Source: Haloprofundus marisrubri
Lineage (GTDB): Archaea; Halobacteriota; Halobacteria; Halobacteriales; Haloferacaceae
Length of the DNA stretch: 64,000 nucleotides
Direction: 5' to 3'
Assembly (NCBI RefSeq): GCF_001469955.1
Contig: NZ_LOPU01000030.1
Span: 62,001 to 126,000, forward strand
Shown here: positions 11,620-20,671 of the stretch, piece by piece
How the letters are laid out: each line of letters starts with the position of its first letter
How positions within the stretch are numbered: the stretch's first letter is position 1
Program-made: the position numbers and the translations under genes
Notes under the pieces: generated by a model
Databases searched by the model: none
The model's input: the letters and a program-made list of their open reading frames with translations, nothing else
Told to the model about the DNA's origin: nothing

Positions 11620-12633
11620 TCAGAGAACGACGCGTTCGACGTCGGAGACGCCTGCGCGCCGGACGACGGCACGGACCGGGTCGCGCACGCCGGTGAGGTT
11701 GTCCGAGTCGCCGTCGAGAACGAGCAGTTTCGCGTCGCGGCCCTCCTCGACGAGTCCGCAGTTCAGGCCGGCGATGTCGGCCCCGTTGACCGTCGCCATG
11801 CGGAGCACTTCGGCGGCGGAGACGTCGGCGAGTTTGGCGGTGAACTCCATCTCGCGGAACATCGACGGACTGTTGAGCATCACGTTGTCGGTGCCGAGTG
11901 CCACCGTCGTCCGGTTGGCGAGTTCGCGGATGGGTGGGATACCAACCTTGGTGACGAGGTTCGAGCGCGGGCAGACCACGATGGGAACGTCCCGGTCGGC
12001 GACGCGTTCGAGGTGCAGCGGTTCGGGGTGGACCATGTGGACGAGAAAGTCCGGTTCGAGGTCCAGTGCGGGGTTGATGTCGTCGGGGTCGCGTTCGCCC
12101 GCGTGGATGCCGAACAGTTTTCCGGCCTCGCGGGTCGCGTTGCGGACGCTCCCGAACTCGCCGTCGCGGGCACCGCTGGCGCCGAAGCCGTCGGCAATCT
12201 CCATCGCATCGGCCGTCTCGCGGCCGAGAATGACCGGGTGCAGGTCGACGCTCGCCGCCGCGGCGCGAATCGCGTCGACGCCCTCGCGGCCGCCTTCGCG
12301 GAACTCGATGCAGGCGGCGGTCCCGCCCGACTGCATGTACTGCAGCGAGCGACGCATCGCCGCGATTTTTTCGGACTGACTTGTCTGTCGAAGGAGACGG
12401 TGTTTGAGGCCGTCCGGCGGCGCGACGAGTTCGTCGAGACTCAAGCCGCCGCCTGCTTCCTTGGCTATCGAGTCGCCGATGTGCGTGTGCGCGTTGACGA
12501 ACGCGGGGACGATTATCGACGACGACTCCGTCGACGTCTCTTCGACCGCCTGTATCGTGCCGTCTTCGACGACGACTCGACCCTGTACGGGGTCGAACTC
12601 CCGGCCGACGAGGACGGTTCCCTCCAGTTCCAT
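11620..12633 (-). CDS. Amidohydrolase superfamily protein (cytosine/guanine-deaminase-like)
   Basis: 337 residues. The metal-binding motif VNAHTHIGDS lies near residue 47, followed by a second-metal lysine/histidine region (LFGIHAGERD near 172, FLVHMVHPEPLHLERV near 190) and the catalytic Asp in VALGTDNVMLN near 245. The beta-sandwich residues at both ends (VLVGREFDPVQGRVVVEDG; KLLVLDGDSDNL) complete the composite domain of this superfamily. It probably deaminates or hydrolyses a cyclic amide or nucleobase-like compound; the substrate is not evident. Confidence 0.88.
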   Translation of the reverse strand: MELEGTVLVGREFDPVQGRVVVEDGTIQAVEETSTESSSIIVPAFVNAHTHIGDSIAKEAGGGLSLDELVAPPDGLKHRLLRQTSQSEKIAAMRRSLQYMQSGGTAACIEFREGGREGVDAIRAAAASVDLHPVILGRETADAMEIADGFGASGARDGEFGSVRNATREAGKLFGIHAGERDPDDINPALDLEPDFLVHMVHPEPLHLERVADRDVPIVVCPRSNLVTKVGIPPIRELANRTTVALGTDNVMLNSPSMFREMEFTAKLADVSAAEVLRMATVNGADIAGLNCGLVEEGRDAKLLVLDGDSDNLTGVRDPVRAVVRRAGVSDVERVVL

Positions 12634-12735
12634 TATCTGAGGCGAGACGGTGCCACCGCTTGAAACCCTCGTTCCGACCCGGGGGCGTCGGCGGACGACT
12701 CGATTGCTCGTCCGGTACGCCGACGAACGCCGTAC

Positions 12736-13959
12736 TCAGTCGAACTGGTCGAGCGTCGTCGCCTGTCCGGCGCGGACGTCGTTGACGAGTGCGCCGTCGA
12801 TGTCGAGACCGAGTTCGTCGGCGGCGGCGCGGCCGACCGAATCCGCCACGTCTGCAGGCGCGTAGACGCCGAGACGCCACTGGTTCATCTGTGCGGTTCG
12901 AAGCGCGTTGACCAGCGGCGACTGCCGACCCAACTGTCGAATCTCGCCGTTGACGACGACGCGACTCGTCGACTCCCGCATCGACGGTTTCGCGGGCACG
13001 TCGACGACGACGTGTTCGGGTTCGACGCCGACGCTCGCGGCGACACGCTCTTCGACGTCTCGAATCTCGTCGTGGGGCGCATCCAGCACCGAGTCGGGTA
13101 CGTCGGAGAGTTCCGCCCAGACGCCCCGTTTGTACAGGTCGCGGGCGTCGAGGCGGCGGGCGAACTCCGCGGTGTCGCCGATGTTTCGGAGTGCGACCAG
13201 CAGGTCGTGGTCGTCCATCCGTCGGAGTCGGCCGGCGGTGCAGTCGGTGTCGGCCAGCAGGTGTTCGGCCGCCCGGCGTAGCATCGCCTTCGAGATGCGC
13301 GCGACCGGGTGCTGGTAGACGGTTGGGTTCATCAGCGCACGTGCGACGAGCAGGCTCTCGGCCGTCTGGACGTTGCCCTCCGCGAGCACTAACTCGCCGT
13401 CGACGAACGTCAGTTCGCGGACGAGTCGCTCGTGGTCGATGGTGCCGTAGGGGACGCCGGTGTGGTGGGCGTCGCGGACGAGGTAGTCCATCCGGTCGAC
13501 GTCCAGTTCTCCCGAGACGACCTGTCCGTACTTGCCCTCGCCGCGGACGAGTTCGGCGACGCGGGCGGGATCGAGGTCGTACTCGCGGAGTACGTCGCCG
13601 ACGGTTCCCTCGGCGAGCAGTTCGTCAACGTCGTCGTGATATTTCCCGGTGTGACGGTGCGTCAACGCTTCGACGTTGTGGCTGAACGGGCCGTGACCCA
13701 CGTCGTGGAGGAGGGCGGCGGCGCGGACGCGTTCGGCGTTGATACCTTCGACGCCGAGGTGGTCGAGCGCGCGGGAGGCGAGGTGGTAGACGCCGAGACT
13801 GTGCTCGAAGCGCGTGTGGTTCGCGGAGGGGTAGACGTACTGCACCGTCCCGAGTTGCTTGATGTGCCGGAGTCGTTGGACCTCCGGCGTGTCCAACAGC
13901 GCCGCGGCGACGCCGTCGACCTCGATGTGGTCGTGGACGCTGTCTTTGATAGTAATCAT
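12736..13959 (-). CDS. HD-domain phosphohydrolase (COG1078, dNTPase/SAMHD-like), copy 1
   Basis: 407 residues from the ATG at 13959 (MITIKDSVHDHIEVD). The metal-binding HD motif is AALLHDVGHGPFSH near residue 82, with the preceding HTRFEHSLGVYHLA and the later GELDVDRMDYLVRDAHHTGV (third metal Asp) typical of dGTPase/SAMHD1-like proteins. It should hydrolyse phosphate esters, perhaps dNTPs. The C-terminal 130 residues are shared with the neighbouring paralogue. A TATA box 27 nt upstream of the ATG implies a leaderless transcript. It is 54 bp downstream of copy 2, but that gene ends where this one's own promoter lies. Confidence 0.9.
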   Translation of the reverse strand: MITIKDSVHDHIEVDGVAAALLDTPEVQRLRHIKQLGTVQYVYPSANHTRFEHSLGVYHLASRALDHLGVEGINAERVRAAALLHDVGHGPFSHNVEALTHRHTGKYHDDVDELLAEGTVGDVLREYDLDPARVAELVRGEGKYGQVVSGELDVDRMDYLVRDAHHTGVPYGTIDHERLVRELTFVDGELVLAEGNVQTAESLLVARALMNPTVYQHPVARISKAMLRRAAEHLLADTDCTAGRLRRMDDHDLLVALRNIGDTAEFARRLDARDLYKRGVWAELSDVPDSVLDAPHDEIRDVEERVAASVGVEPEHVVVDVPAKPSMRESTSRVVVNGEIRQLGRQSPLVNALRTAQMNQWRLGVYAPADVADSVGRAAADELGLDIDGALVNDVRAGQATTLDQFD

Positions 13960-13981
13960 TGGTGCGCGCTTCGGCGTCACT

Positions 13982-13990
13982 ACTTAAAAA
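13982..13990 (-). promoter_or_regulatory. TATA box of HD-domain gene copy 1
   Basis: TTTTTAAGTA on the minus strand, centred 27 nt before the ATG at 13959. This is the spacing expected for a leaderless haloarchaeal transcript. Confidence 0.7.
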
Positions 13991-14013
13991 CCGTCGGAGG
14001 TTTCGCGGCGACG

Positions 14014-15171
14014 TCAGTCGCTGAGTTCGAGCACGTCGGCGGCGGCGTCTCTCACGTCGGCCGTCGACGCACCGGGGGCGTACACGCCGAGTCGCCACTG
14101 CGCGCGTTCGGTGTTTCTGAGCGCGCCGACGAGCTCGGAGGCTTCTTCGAGTCGTCGAATCGTCCCGTCGACGACGACGCGCGTCTCCGACTCCTTGAGT
14201 GTCGGTCGGCTGGGAACGTCGACGATGACTTCGCCGGCGTCGACGCCCGCCGCGTCAGCGATGTCGCGTTCGGCGGCGCGGACGTCCTCGTAGTCGAGGT
14301 CCGGAACCCACGCGGGAACCTCCCAGAGACTGGCCCAAGCGGCGCGTTTGTACAGGTCGCGGCGCTCGATTCGTCTGCCCAACTCGGGCACCGACTCGCA
14401 GAGCGCGACCAGCAGGTCGTGGTCGGCCATTCGCCGGAACTCCTCGATTTCGAGTGCCGTCTCGTCGAGCAGACGCTCGGAGGCGCGGTCCAACATCGCA
14501 CCCGCGATGCGCGAGACGTGATGGCGATAGAGAACCCCGTTCATCAGACTTCGGGCGAGAAGCATGCTTTCGGCCGTCTGGACGTTTCCAGGGGCGAGAA
14601 CGAGCCGTCCCTCGCGGAGGCGGAGCACGCGAACGAGGCGGCCGTGGTCGATGGTGCCGTAGGGGACGCCGGTGTGGTGGGCGTCGCGGACGAGGTAATC
14701 CATCCGGTCGACGTCGAGTTCGCCGGAGACGAGTTGGCCCAACTCGCCTTCGCCGCGGACCAGTCCGGCGACGCGTTCGAGGTCGAGACCCCGTTGTTCG
14801 AGTACGTCGCCGGCGACCGAGGAGGAAAGAAGGTCGCCGATTTCGTCGTGATGGTCGCCCGTCCGTCGCATGATGACCTCCTCGGTCTGGTGGCCGTAAG
14901 GGCCGTGGCCGATGTCGTGGAGAAGCGCCGCGGCGCGGACGTGGGCGGCCCGGTCGTCGTCGACGCCGAGGTGGTCGAGCGCGCGGGAGGCCAGATGGTA
15001 GACGCCGAGGCTGTGCTCGAAGCGCGTGTGGTTCGCGGAGGGGTAAACCAGTCGGACGGTGGAGAGCTGTTTGATGTGTCGGAGTCGTTGGAGTTCGGGC
15101 GTGTCGAGGAGGGCGCGGGCGACAGGGTCCACCGGGATGTAGTCGTGGACGCTGTCTTTGATGGCGTTCAT
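14014..15171 (-). CDS. HD-domain phosphohydrolase (COG1078), copy 2, tandem paralogue
   Basis: 385 residues from the ATG at 15171 (MNAIKDSVHDYIPVD). It keeps every metal ligand region of copy 1: HTRFEHSLGVYHLA, AALLHDIGHGPYGH and the long identical block around GELDVDRMDYLVRDAHHTGV. The two diverge between residues 110 and 150 and at the C-terminus, where copy 1 is about 20 residues longer. The frame remains open to 15534, but the leading 120 residues are Ser/Pro-rich shadow sequence. The two genes likely arose by tandem duplication; retention of both full sets of catalytic residues suggests different substrates or assembly into a mixed oligomer. Confidence 0.9.
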   Translation of the reverse strand: MNAIKDSVHDYIPVDPVARALLDTPELQRLRHIKQLSTVRLVYPSANHTRFEHSLGVYHLASRALDHLGVDDDRAAHVRAAALLHDIGHGPYGHQTEEVIMRRTGDHHDEIGDLLSSSVAGDVLEQRGLDLERVAGLVRGEGELGQLVSGELDVDRMDYLVRDAHHTGVPYGTIDHGRLVRVLRLREGRLVLAPGNVQTAESMLLARSLMNGVLYRHHVSRIAGAMLDRASERLLDETALEIEEFRRMADHDLLVALCESVPELGRRIERRDLYKRAAWASLWEVPAWVPDLDYEDVRAAERDIADAAGVDAGEVIVDVPSRPTLKESETRVVVDGTIRRLEEASELVGALRNTERAQWRLGVYAPGASTADVRDAAADVLELSD

Positions 15172-15195
15172 GACCCCAGAGTTCGGAAGCGGGAC

Positions 15196-15204
15196 ACAAA
15201 TAGC
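15196..15204 (-). promoter_or_regulatory. TATA-like box of HD-domain gene copy 2
   Basis: GCTATTTGTG on the minus strand, centred about 28 nt before the ATG at 15171. Supports that start over the longer open frame. Confidence 0.55.
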
Positions 15205-15319
15205 CGTCTCACTCGGCTGCCGAAGCGACTCTCCCGGTTGCCGAAACGACTCACTCGGTGTCGGGGGGTGGTCGCCGTGAAAGTCAGATACAAATCGCTG
15301 CTCTGTCAAGGTCGCACAA

Positions 15320-16315
15320 ATGGTCACCTTTCTCGCCGGGGGAACGGGCACCCCCAAACTGCTCGACGGACTCGGAGGGTCGACTTTCGACCCTGCGGAC
15401 GCGACTGTCGTCGGCAACACCGGCGACGACGTGGAACTCGGCGGCGTGCTCGTCTGCCCGGACCTCGACACCGTTCTGTTCGACGGGGGCGGCGTCCTCG
15501 ACCGAAAGCGCTGGTGGGGTATCGACGGCGACACCGCCGAGACCCACGAGGAACTGCACCGTCTCGCCGACGCTGCCGGACTCGACGGCGGCCCGCGCTA
15601 TCTCTCCGACGAAGCACAGGTCTCGGGACGTGAAATCGCCCGCTGGCGGCGTTTCTCAGGCGTCGCGGAGTTCATGGAACTCGGCGACAAGGACCGCGCG
15701 GTCCACGTGACGCGGACGAGTCTGCTGGACGAAGGCTACAGTCTCACCGAGGTCACCCGGATTCTGGCCGACGCGTTCGACCTCGACGTGACGCTGCTGC
15801 CGATGTCGGACGACCCCGTCGCCTCCATCGTCCACACCGAGGAGGGGTCGATGCACTTTCAGGAGTACTGGGTCGCGCGCCGCGCCGCTCTCGAAGTCCG
15901 CGACGTGGAGTTCCGCGGGGCCGACGAGGCCACCCCGACCGACGAAGTGCTCACGGCGCTCGACTCCCCAGTAGTCGTCGGACCCTCCAACCCGGTGACG
16001 AGCATCGGACCGATGCTCGCGGTTCCAGAGATTCAGGAGGCACTGGATTCGACGCCGGTCGTCGCTGTCTCGCCGTTCGTCGAAGACCGGGTGTTCTCCG
16101 GGCCGGCAGCGGAACTGATGCGCGGCGTCGGCTACGAGGCCAGCACCGCCGGCGTCGCCGACGCGTATCCCTTCGCCGACGCGTTCGTTCTGGACGAGGA
16201 GGACGGCACCGACCTCGACCGACCGGTCGTCCGAACCGACACGAGTCTTGATGGCTCCGACGACGCCGCACGCGTGATGAGTGCCGTCGAAGAGGCGCTG
16301 GAGGTCGTCTCGTGA
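15320..16315 (+). CDS. cofD: 2-phospho-L-lactate transferase (coenzyme F420 biosynthesis)
   Basis: 331 residues, the usual length. [18 protein letters not shown] is the CofD N-terminal loop that binds the guanosine-diphospho-lactate donor; [10 protein letters not shown] near residue 33 and [19 protein letters not shown] are also family hallmarks, as is [14 protein letters not shown] near 215. The enzyme moves lactyl phosphate onto Fo, giving F420-0. It is the first gene of a four-gene operon whose stop and start codons overlap. Confidence 0.96.
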   Translation: MVTFLAGGTGTPKLLDGLGGSTFDPADATVVGNTGDDVELGGVLVCPDLDTVLFDGGGVLDRKRWWGIDGDTAETHEELHRLADAAGLDGGPRYLSDEAQVSGREIARWRRFSGVAEFMELGDKDRAVHVTRTSLLDEGYSLTEVTRILADAFDLDVTLLPMSDDPVASIVHTEEGSMHFQEYWVARRAALEVRDVEFRGADEATPTDEVLTALDSPVVVGPSNPVTSIGPMLAVPEIQEALDSTPVVAVSPFVEDRVFSGPAAELMRGVGYEASTAGVADAYPFADAFVLDEEDGTDLDRPVVRTDTSLDGSDDAARVMSAVEEALEVVS

Positions 16316-17115
16316 GCGACTCCGAACAGAGTCCGAGCGCCGAGCGACCCCCACCGCGTCTCGTCGCGGCGAGTCTGAGCGGCGAATCCGACTCCGAGTG
16401 GGCGAAGGCGGCCGCACCCTACGTCGACGCCGCGATTCTCGGCGGTATCGCGCTCGACGACGGTTCACGGAAGGCGGCGCGCGAACTCGTCGCCCGGGGG
16501 CGCTCGGAGTTTCTGCCCGACGACCCGATAGCCTTCGTAGACGCCGAACTCGGGCGACTTGCCGACACGCCGCTCCGTGCTGGTGTCAACGTCCGCAGTA
16601 CGACCGTCTCGCCAGTTCGAGCGGCGGCGACCGTCTGCGCCGACCACGACGCGATACTCGAACTCAACGCGCACTGCCGGCAGGACGAACTCCGTTCGGT
16701 GGGTTGCGGTGAGACGCTCTTGGCGGATACTGACCGTCTCCGCCGGTACGTCGCCGCCGCCGCTGCGACGGGTGCAACGGTCAGCGTAAAAGTTCGAACG
16801 GAAGTCGCTGATGTCGACCTCGTAGAGACGGCGCGGGCCGTCGTCGACGCGGGCGCGACGATGCTCCACATTGACGCGATGGACTCCGAGGCCGTCGTCG
16901 GCGACGTCGCCGCGGCGGTCGGTGACGACCTGTATCTCGTCGCCAACAACGGCGTCCGCGACGCCGACAGCGTCCGCGAGTATCTCGACTACGGCGCGGA
17001 CGCGGTGAGCGTCGGCCGACCCAGCGACGACCCGCGAGTGTTGGAACGAGTCCGGACTGCCGTCGACGACTGCCTCGAAGTCGAAGCGGGAGAGGAGTCG
17101 GAGGTGATGGTATGA
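16312..17115 (+). CDS. Dihydrouridine-synthase/DHOD-like TIM-barrel protein
   Basis: 267 residues starting with GTG inside the cofD stop (GTGA, 16312-16315). The later strands look like an FMN-binding TIM barrel: [20 protein letters not shown] near 120 (analogue of the INxGCP motif of Dus enzymes), VSVKVRTEV near 160, [10 protein letters not shown] near 185, [28 protein letters not shown] near 205-235. Haloarchaeal orthologues are often named tRNA-dihydrouridine synthase. However, the first 60 residues are unusual, the protein lacks the C-terminal tRNA-binding helical domain, and its operon partners point to a coenzyme pathway, so tRNA modification is doubtful. Confidence 0.75.
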   Translation: MSDSEQSPSAERPPPRLVAASLSGESDSEWAKAAAPYVDAAILGGIALDDGSRKAARELVARGRSEFLPDDPIAFVDAELGRLADTPLRAGVNVRSTTVSPVRAAATVCADHDAILELNAHCRQDELRSVGCGETLLADTDRLRRYVAAAAATGATVSVKVRTEVADVDLVETARAVVDAGATMLHIDAMDSEAVVGDVAAAVGDDLYLVANNGVRDADSVREYLDYGADAVSVGRPSDDPRVLERVRTAVDDCLEVEAGEESEVMV

Positions 17116-17975
17116 CGCCCGCCGAAAACGCCCAACTCGCGCTGCTGTTGGAAGTTGCCGGCACGCCGAAACCGGGCAACGTCGACCGGAGGCGCGACTT
17201 GGACGACCTCCGGTTCGAGCATTTTCTCGCCGGGGCCGTTGGCTCCGGCGAGGGCCTTCGAATGGCCGCCGACGGGGTCTCGGTGGGCGCGGCGTTCGAG
17301 CGCGCCGTCGAAGGGATGAGCCAGCAGGAGGGTGGGAACACCCAGTTCGGCTGTCTACTGCTGCTCGTTCCGTTAGTGAAGGCAGCCGCCGAGAGCGACG
17401 GCGACCTGACGCCCGATGAGAGCGACGAGGGCCTGACGCCCGATGCGGTGACGCGAGTCGTCGAATCGACGACCGTCGCCGACGCTGCCGACTTCTACCG
17501 GTCGTTCGAACACGTCGACGTCGCGGTCGGCGAACCACCGACGGACGCGTCGGAACTGGACGTTCGCCGGGGTGCCGACGCGATTCCAGCGCTCGAATCC
17601 CGTGAACTGACGCTGTACGACGTGATGGAACTGAGCGCCGACCGCGACGGCAACGCCCGCGAGTGGACCAGCGGGTTCGGACGGACGTTCGCCGCCGCCG
17701 ATGCGATATGTGACGACGACGGACCGGTTCCGGACCGCGCGGCGCGGGCGTTTCTCGACCTGCTCGCCGAGGAACCGGACACACTCGTCGCCACCCAGCA
17801 CGGCGACGAAGTCGCCGCCGCGGTGTCGGAGTGGGCCGACGACGCCCGCGGCGACGAAGCGGCCGCAGAGCGACTCGCGGAGGCGCTCGTCGCCGAGGGC
17901 GTCAATCCGGGGACGACCGCCGACATCACGGCCGCGGCGCTGTTCGTCGCGCTCGAACGAGGGTTGCGCGTGTGA
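17112..17975 (+). CDS. Triphosphoribosyl-dephospho-CoA synthase-like protein (CitG/MdcB family)
   Basis: 287 residues; ATG overlaps the preceding stop (ATGA, 17112-17115). Family elements are present: TPKPGNVDRRRD near residue 18 (the TPKPGLVD motif), EGGNTQFGCLLLL near 75 (the NTHxG/NTxFG nucleotide-binding loop) and VNPGTTADITAAALF at the C-terminus. Bacterial CitG makes the citrate lyase prosthetic group from ATP and dephospho-CoA. No citrate or malonate lyase genes are near, and archaeal homologues occur in coenzyme gene neighbourhoods, so a different adenylyl/ribosyl transfer is likely. The acidic loop around residues 95-120 is an insertion typical of halophiles. Confidence 0.8.
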   Translation: MTPAENAQLALLLEVAGTPKPGNVDRRRDLDDLRFEHFLAGAVGSGEGLRMAADGVSVGAAFERAVEGMSQQEGGNTQFGCLLLLVPLVKAAAESDGDLTPDESDEGLTPDAVTRVVESTTVADAADFYRSFEHVDVAVGEPPTDASELDVRRGADAIPALESRELTLYDVMELSADRDGNAREWTSGFGRTFAAADAICDDDGPVPDRAARAFLDLLAEEPDTLVATQHGDEVAAAVSEWADDARGDEAAAERLAEALVAEGVNPGTTADITAAALFVALERGLRV

Positions 17976-18607
17976 GTGACGGTGAGCGTGGCGACGGGAG
18001 CGACAGCGGGACCGACACCGAGTGGCCGGTCGAACTCCGCGGTGTCTCAGAGACAGTGGTGACGACGCTCGGCCCGAACGACCTGTGGAACGTCGCGGCG
18101 CTCGGGGTCCACGCGCCCGCTGATTCGGATTCACCTGCCACGGCAACGACGTGGGGAAACACCCGGACGCGACGAAATTTTCATCGACAGAGCGAGGGCG
18201 TCGTCCAGTTCGTCACCGACCCGCGGACGTTCGTTGACGCCGCGGTGACGATACGCGAGGAGAAAGAGCCGGTTCTCGACAGCGCCGACGCGTGGGTTCG
18301 AGTGGGGGCGACGTGCCTCGACAGCGAACCGCGAAACGGAACGACGGTCGAACACTGGGAACTGCACCCCGTCGAGGCGGAAGTCATCGAGACGGGCGTC
18401 CGAACCATCAACCGCGGGTTCTACGCTGTCGTCGACGCGACGGTTGCCGCGTCGCGGTTGGACGTGCCCGCCTACGACACCGAGACGCTCTTGGCTCGCC
18501 TCGACTACTTCGCAGAAACTGTCGAAAAGTGCGGCGGTGCGGCCGAACGGGAGGCGTTCGAGCGGTTGAGCGCCGAAACCGGGTGGCGCGAGCGACGCGA
18601 CGGGTAA
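17972..18607 (+). CDS. DUF447 family protein (flavin-reductase-like fold)
   Basis: 211 residues starting with GTG in the preceding stop (GTGA, 17972-17975). After an acidic N-terminus, WPVELRGVSETVVTTLGPNDLWNVAALGV opens the DUF447 domain, with WGNTRTRRNFHRQSEGVVQF near 60 and a helical C-terminal half (LLARLDYFAETVEKCGGAAER). The family has a split-barrel fold resembling flavin reductases, so FMN or F420 binding is a reasonable inference, but no activity is established to my knowledge. It ends the cofD operon. Confidence 0.82.
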   Translation: MSDGERGDGSDSGTDTEWPVELRGVSETVVTTLGPNDLWNVAALGVHAPADSDSPATATTWGNTRTRRNFHRQSEGVVQFVTDPRTFVDAAVTIREEKEPVLDSADAWVRVGATCLDSEPRNGTTVEHWELHPVEAEVIETGVRTINRGFYAVVDATVAASRLDVPAYDTETLLARLDYFAETVEKCGGAAEREAFERLSAETGWRERRDG

Positions 18608-18660
18608 CCGGCACCTCCGGGCGTGGGACGCACACACACGCCGGAGACGCGGAACGAATC

Positions 18661-18669
18661 GTTTTAGTG
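18661..18669 (+). promoter_or_regulatory. TATA-like box of rps17e
   Basis: GTTTTAGTG centred about 27 nt upstream of the rps17e ATG at 18692. Gives the ribosomal protein its own promoter, separate from the cofD operon. Confidence 0.6.
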
Positions 18670-18691
18670 GGCTACGACGGAAGATTTCCGT

Positions 18692-18886
18692 ATGGCTATC
18701 AAACCCAAGTACGTCAAGCAGATGGGAACGCTGCTGCTGGAGAAGTACCCGCAGGCGTTCAACACCGACTTCGAGACGAACAAGGAGAACGTCGAGAAAC
18801 TGACCAACGTCGAGTCGAAAGGCGTCCGCAACCGCATCGCCGGCTACGTCACCCGCAAGAAGCAGTCGCAAGCGGCCGCCGCGTAA
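18692..18886 (+). CDS. rps17e: 30S ribosomal protein S17e
   Basis: 64 residues, MAIKPKYVKQMGTLLLEKYP at the N-terminus, matching archaeal/eukaryotic S17e, including FNTDFETNKENVEKLTN and the basic GVRNRIAGYVTRKK. The C-terminal SQAAAA tail is typical of haloarchaeal versions. Part of the small ribosomal subunit; absent from bacteria. A short T-run (CTTTTG at 18895) follows the stop and may end the transcript. Confidence 0.97.
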   Translation: MAIKPKYVKQMGTLLLEKYPQAFNTDFETNKENVEKLTNVESKGVRNRIAGYVTRKKQSQAAAA

Positions 18887-19123
18887 GCGCCCGTCTTTTG
18901 AGTTTAGATTCCGCGCGAGACGCTGAGCGATAGCTGTCTTCGGTGCGTCTATGGACAAATCAGTCGCTGGGTCTACTCGGTTATTGGTGTGAGAACGGTT
19001 CGACACCGAACGATACGAGAACCGCAGATGGCAGTGAATCGGCAAGCCTGCGGTGAGTCAGCAAACTTGCGGCGTATCAGCGAGTTCGTGCGCGTCGCAT
19101 CGGTGTGAGTCGCCGACTCCGAA

Positions 19124-20509
19124 TCAGATGGTGTACTCGGACTCTTTCAACTGCACGTAGCGGCCGTTGCGGAACTTGAACTTGCGTTTCTTGTACCCGC
19201 CCGCGAGGCGAGCGGCGTTGATACCGGTGCGTCTGCCCTGTTCGAGAATCTGCATGGCACCGTTACTACCCATCAGTTTCCGCGCCGTCTCGAACGCCCA
19301 GTCCCAGTCGTCGGGGCCGTAGTCGTGGACCATGTCGGCCATCGAAACGTTGCGGAGAATCTCGTCGTCTATCGCCTCTTTCCAGCGGTCGTTGTACGCC
19401 GAGAGGTCGCCGGCGGCGGCGAGTTCGCCCGCGATAGCGCCGGTACGGACGGCGACGTGGTCGCCGCCTTCGTGGAACGCCGAGGTCGCACCCATCGCGC
19501 CGCCGACGACGGCGATACCCGCGCCGACCGGCGAATCGATTGGTCGCGTCGAGGAGATGGAGTACGTCTCCGTGCCGCCGCGCTTGCCGCGGTCTTCGAC
19601 CAGCGGGAACTCCGAGAGGTCGTACTCGTCGCCGTAGACGTGGTCGAGCAGGCGACGGACGTACTCTTTGCCCTGTGGAATGCGCTCGTCTTCCGGGCGG
19701 AGGAGCGCGTACTTCTCGCGATGTTTCACTTCCTCGATGTCCATCCCGATGGGCATCGTTAGACCGACGCGACAGACGTTGTCGTCGTTCGGGAACACCC
19801 ACGGGTAGGCGGTGTGGCCGGGCATGTATCCCCACCAGAACGTGATAGCCGATTTGAGTTCCTCGAACAGTTCCTCGGGGAAGCGGCGGTACTCTTGGTA
19901 GGCGATGTGGTTCGAGCGTCGCGAGGAGAGGCGTTCGGACGCGTTCTCGCCCGCGGGAAGATACCGGTCGAGGACGCGGGTCGTCACGGTTCGCTGCGGG
20001 CCGTCGGCGAGAACGAGGAAGTCCGCACCGACGTTCTCGCCGTTCTTCAGTTCGACCACGTGTCGGGGGTCGTCGCCCGTCGCCGCGAGGTTCGTCTCGA
20101 CGTTCTTTACCGACGCTTTCACGCGGTACTCCGCGCCCGCGTCTTCGGCACGCTGGCGCATCCAGTCGTCGAAGCGCGCGCGGTGGAACGTGTAACCGAA
20201 CTCGTCGTACGAGGAGTCGATGCCCGTCTCTCGGAGGGTCAGCGACTCGTTCGGTCCGACGAACTCCGCGCGGTCGAGCGTCTGGAGGACGATTCCATCG
20301 GGCATCTCGTCGGGGTGGATACCCATGATATCCACCCAGTAGTCGAGAATGCCCGCGGCGTCCGTCGAGTCGGGACCGAGTCCCTCTCGGTCGGCCCGGG
20401 GGACGCCTTTCTCCATCACGACGGCCGTCGCTCCGGCGGAGGCGGCGGCGTGCGCCGCTGCCGTGCCGCCCGGACCGCCGCCGACGATGGCTACGTCTAC
20501 GCGCTGCAT
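19124..20509 (-). CDS. FAD-dependent oxidoreductase, geranylgeranyl reductase (GGR) family
   Basis: 461 residues from the ATG at 20509 (MQRVDVAIVGGGPGGTAAAH), which opens a Rossmann FAD site. The second FAD motif, GAGIAVVGGAMGATSAFHEGGDHVAVRTG, sits near residues 325-355. The arrangement matches digeranylgeranylglycerophospholipid reductase-type flavoproteins, which saturate isoprenoid chains of archaeal lipids or quinones. It is larger than the common GGRs (about 400 residues), with insertions around the EYRRFPEELFEELKSAITFWWGY stretch, so the exact isoprenoid substrate is open. The 237-bp gap before it on the plus side holds no gene. Confidence 0.88.
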   Translation of the reverse strand: MQRVDVAIVGGGPGGTAAAHAAASAGATAVVMEKGVPRADREGLGPDSTDAAGILDYWVDIMGIHPDEMPDGIVLQTLDRAEFVGPNESLTLRETGIDSSYDEFGYTFHRARFDDWMRQRAEDAGAEYRVKASVKNVETNLAATGDDPRHVVELKNGENVGADFLVLADGPQRTVTTRVLDRYLPAGENASERLSSRRSNHIAYQEYRRFPEELFEELKSAITFWWGYMPGHTAYPWVFPNDDNVCRVGLTMPIGMDIEEVKHREKYALLRPEDERIPQGKEYVRRLLDHVYGDEYDLSEFPLVEDRGKRGGTETYSISSTRPIDSPVGAGIAVVGGAMGATSAFHEGGDHVAVRTGAIAGELAAAGDLSAYNDRWKEAIDDEILRNVSMADMVHDYGPDDWDWAFETARKLMGSNGAMQILEQGRRTGINAARLAGGYKKRKFKFRNGRYVQLKESEYTI

Positions 20510-20534
20510 ACCACGTATCCGGCGGTACTCCGCC

Positions 20535-20541
20535 ATTAAAG
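20535..20541 (-). promoter_or_regulatory. TATA box of the GGR-family gene
   Basis: CTTTAAT on the minus strand, centred 29 nt upstream of the ATG at 20509. It argues against the longer frame starting at 20536. Confidence 0.6.
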
Positions 20542-20671
20542 GTCCGGAACGTCCCGCACGCCGACTAGTCGCCCTCGGTGAGACGCACCGCTCGCAACGG
20601 GTCTTTACGGCGATTTCGCGCGGTATGGTAGTGTTGTGCCGTGGGGATGGACGTTGTCGTGGCTGGAGACG

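Noticed and set aside
13432-15633. 733-residue plus-strand open frame across the two HD-domain genes
   Set aside because: Antisense shadow. Its apparent internal repeat (VDGAVGDAGVVGVADEV) just reflects the duplication on the other strand.
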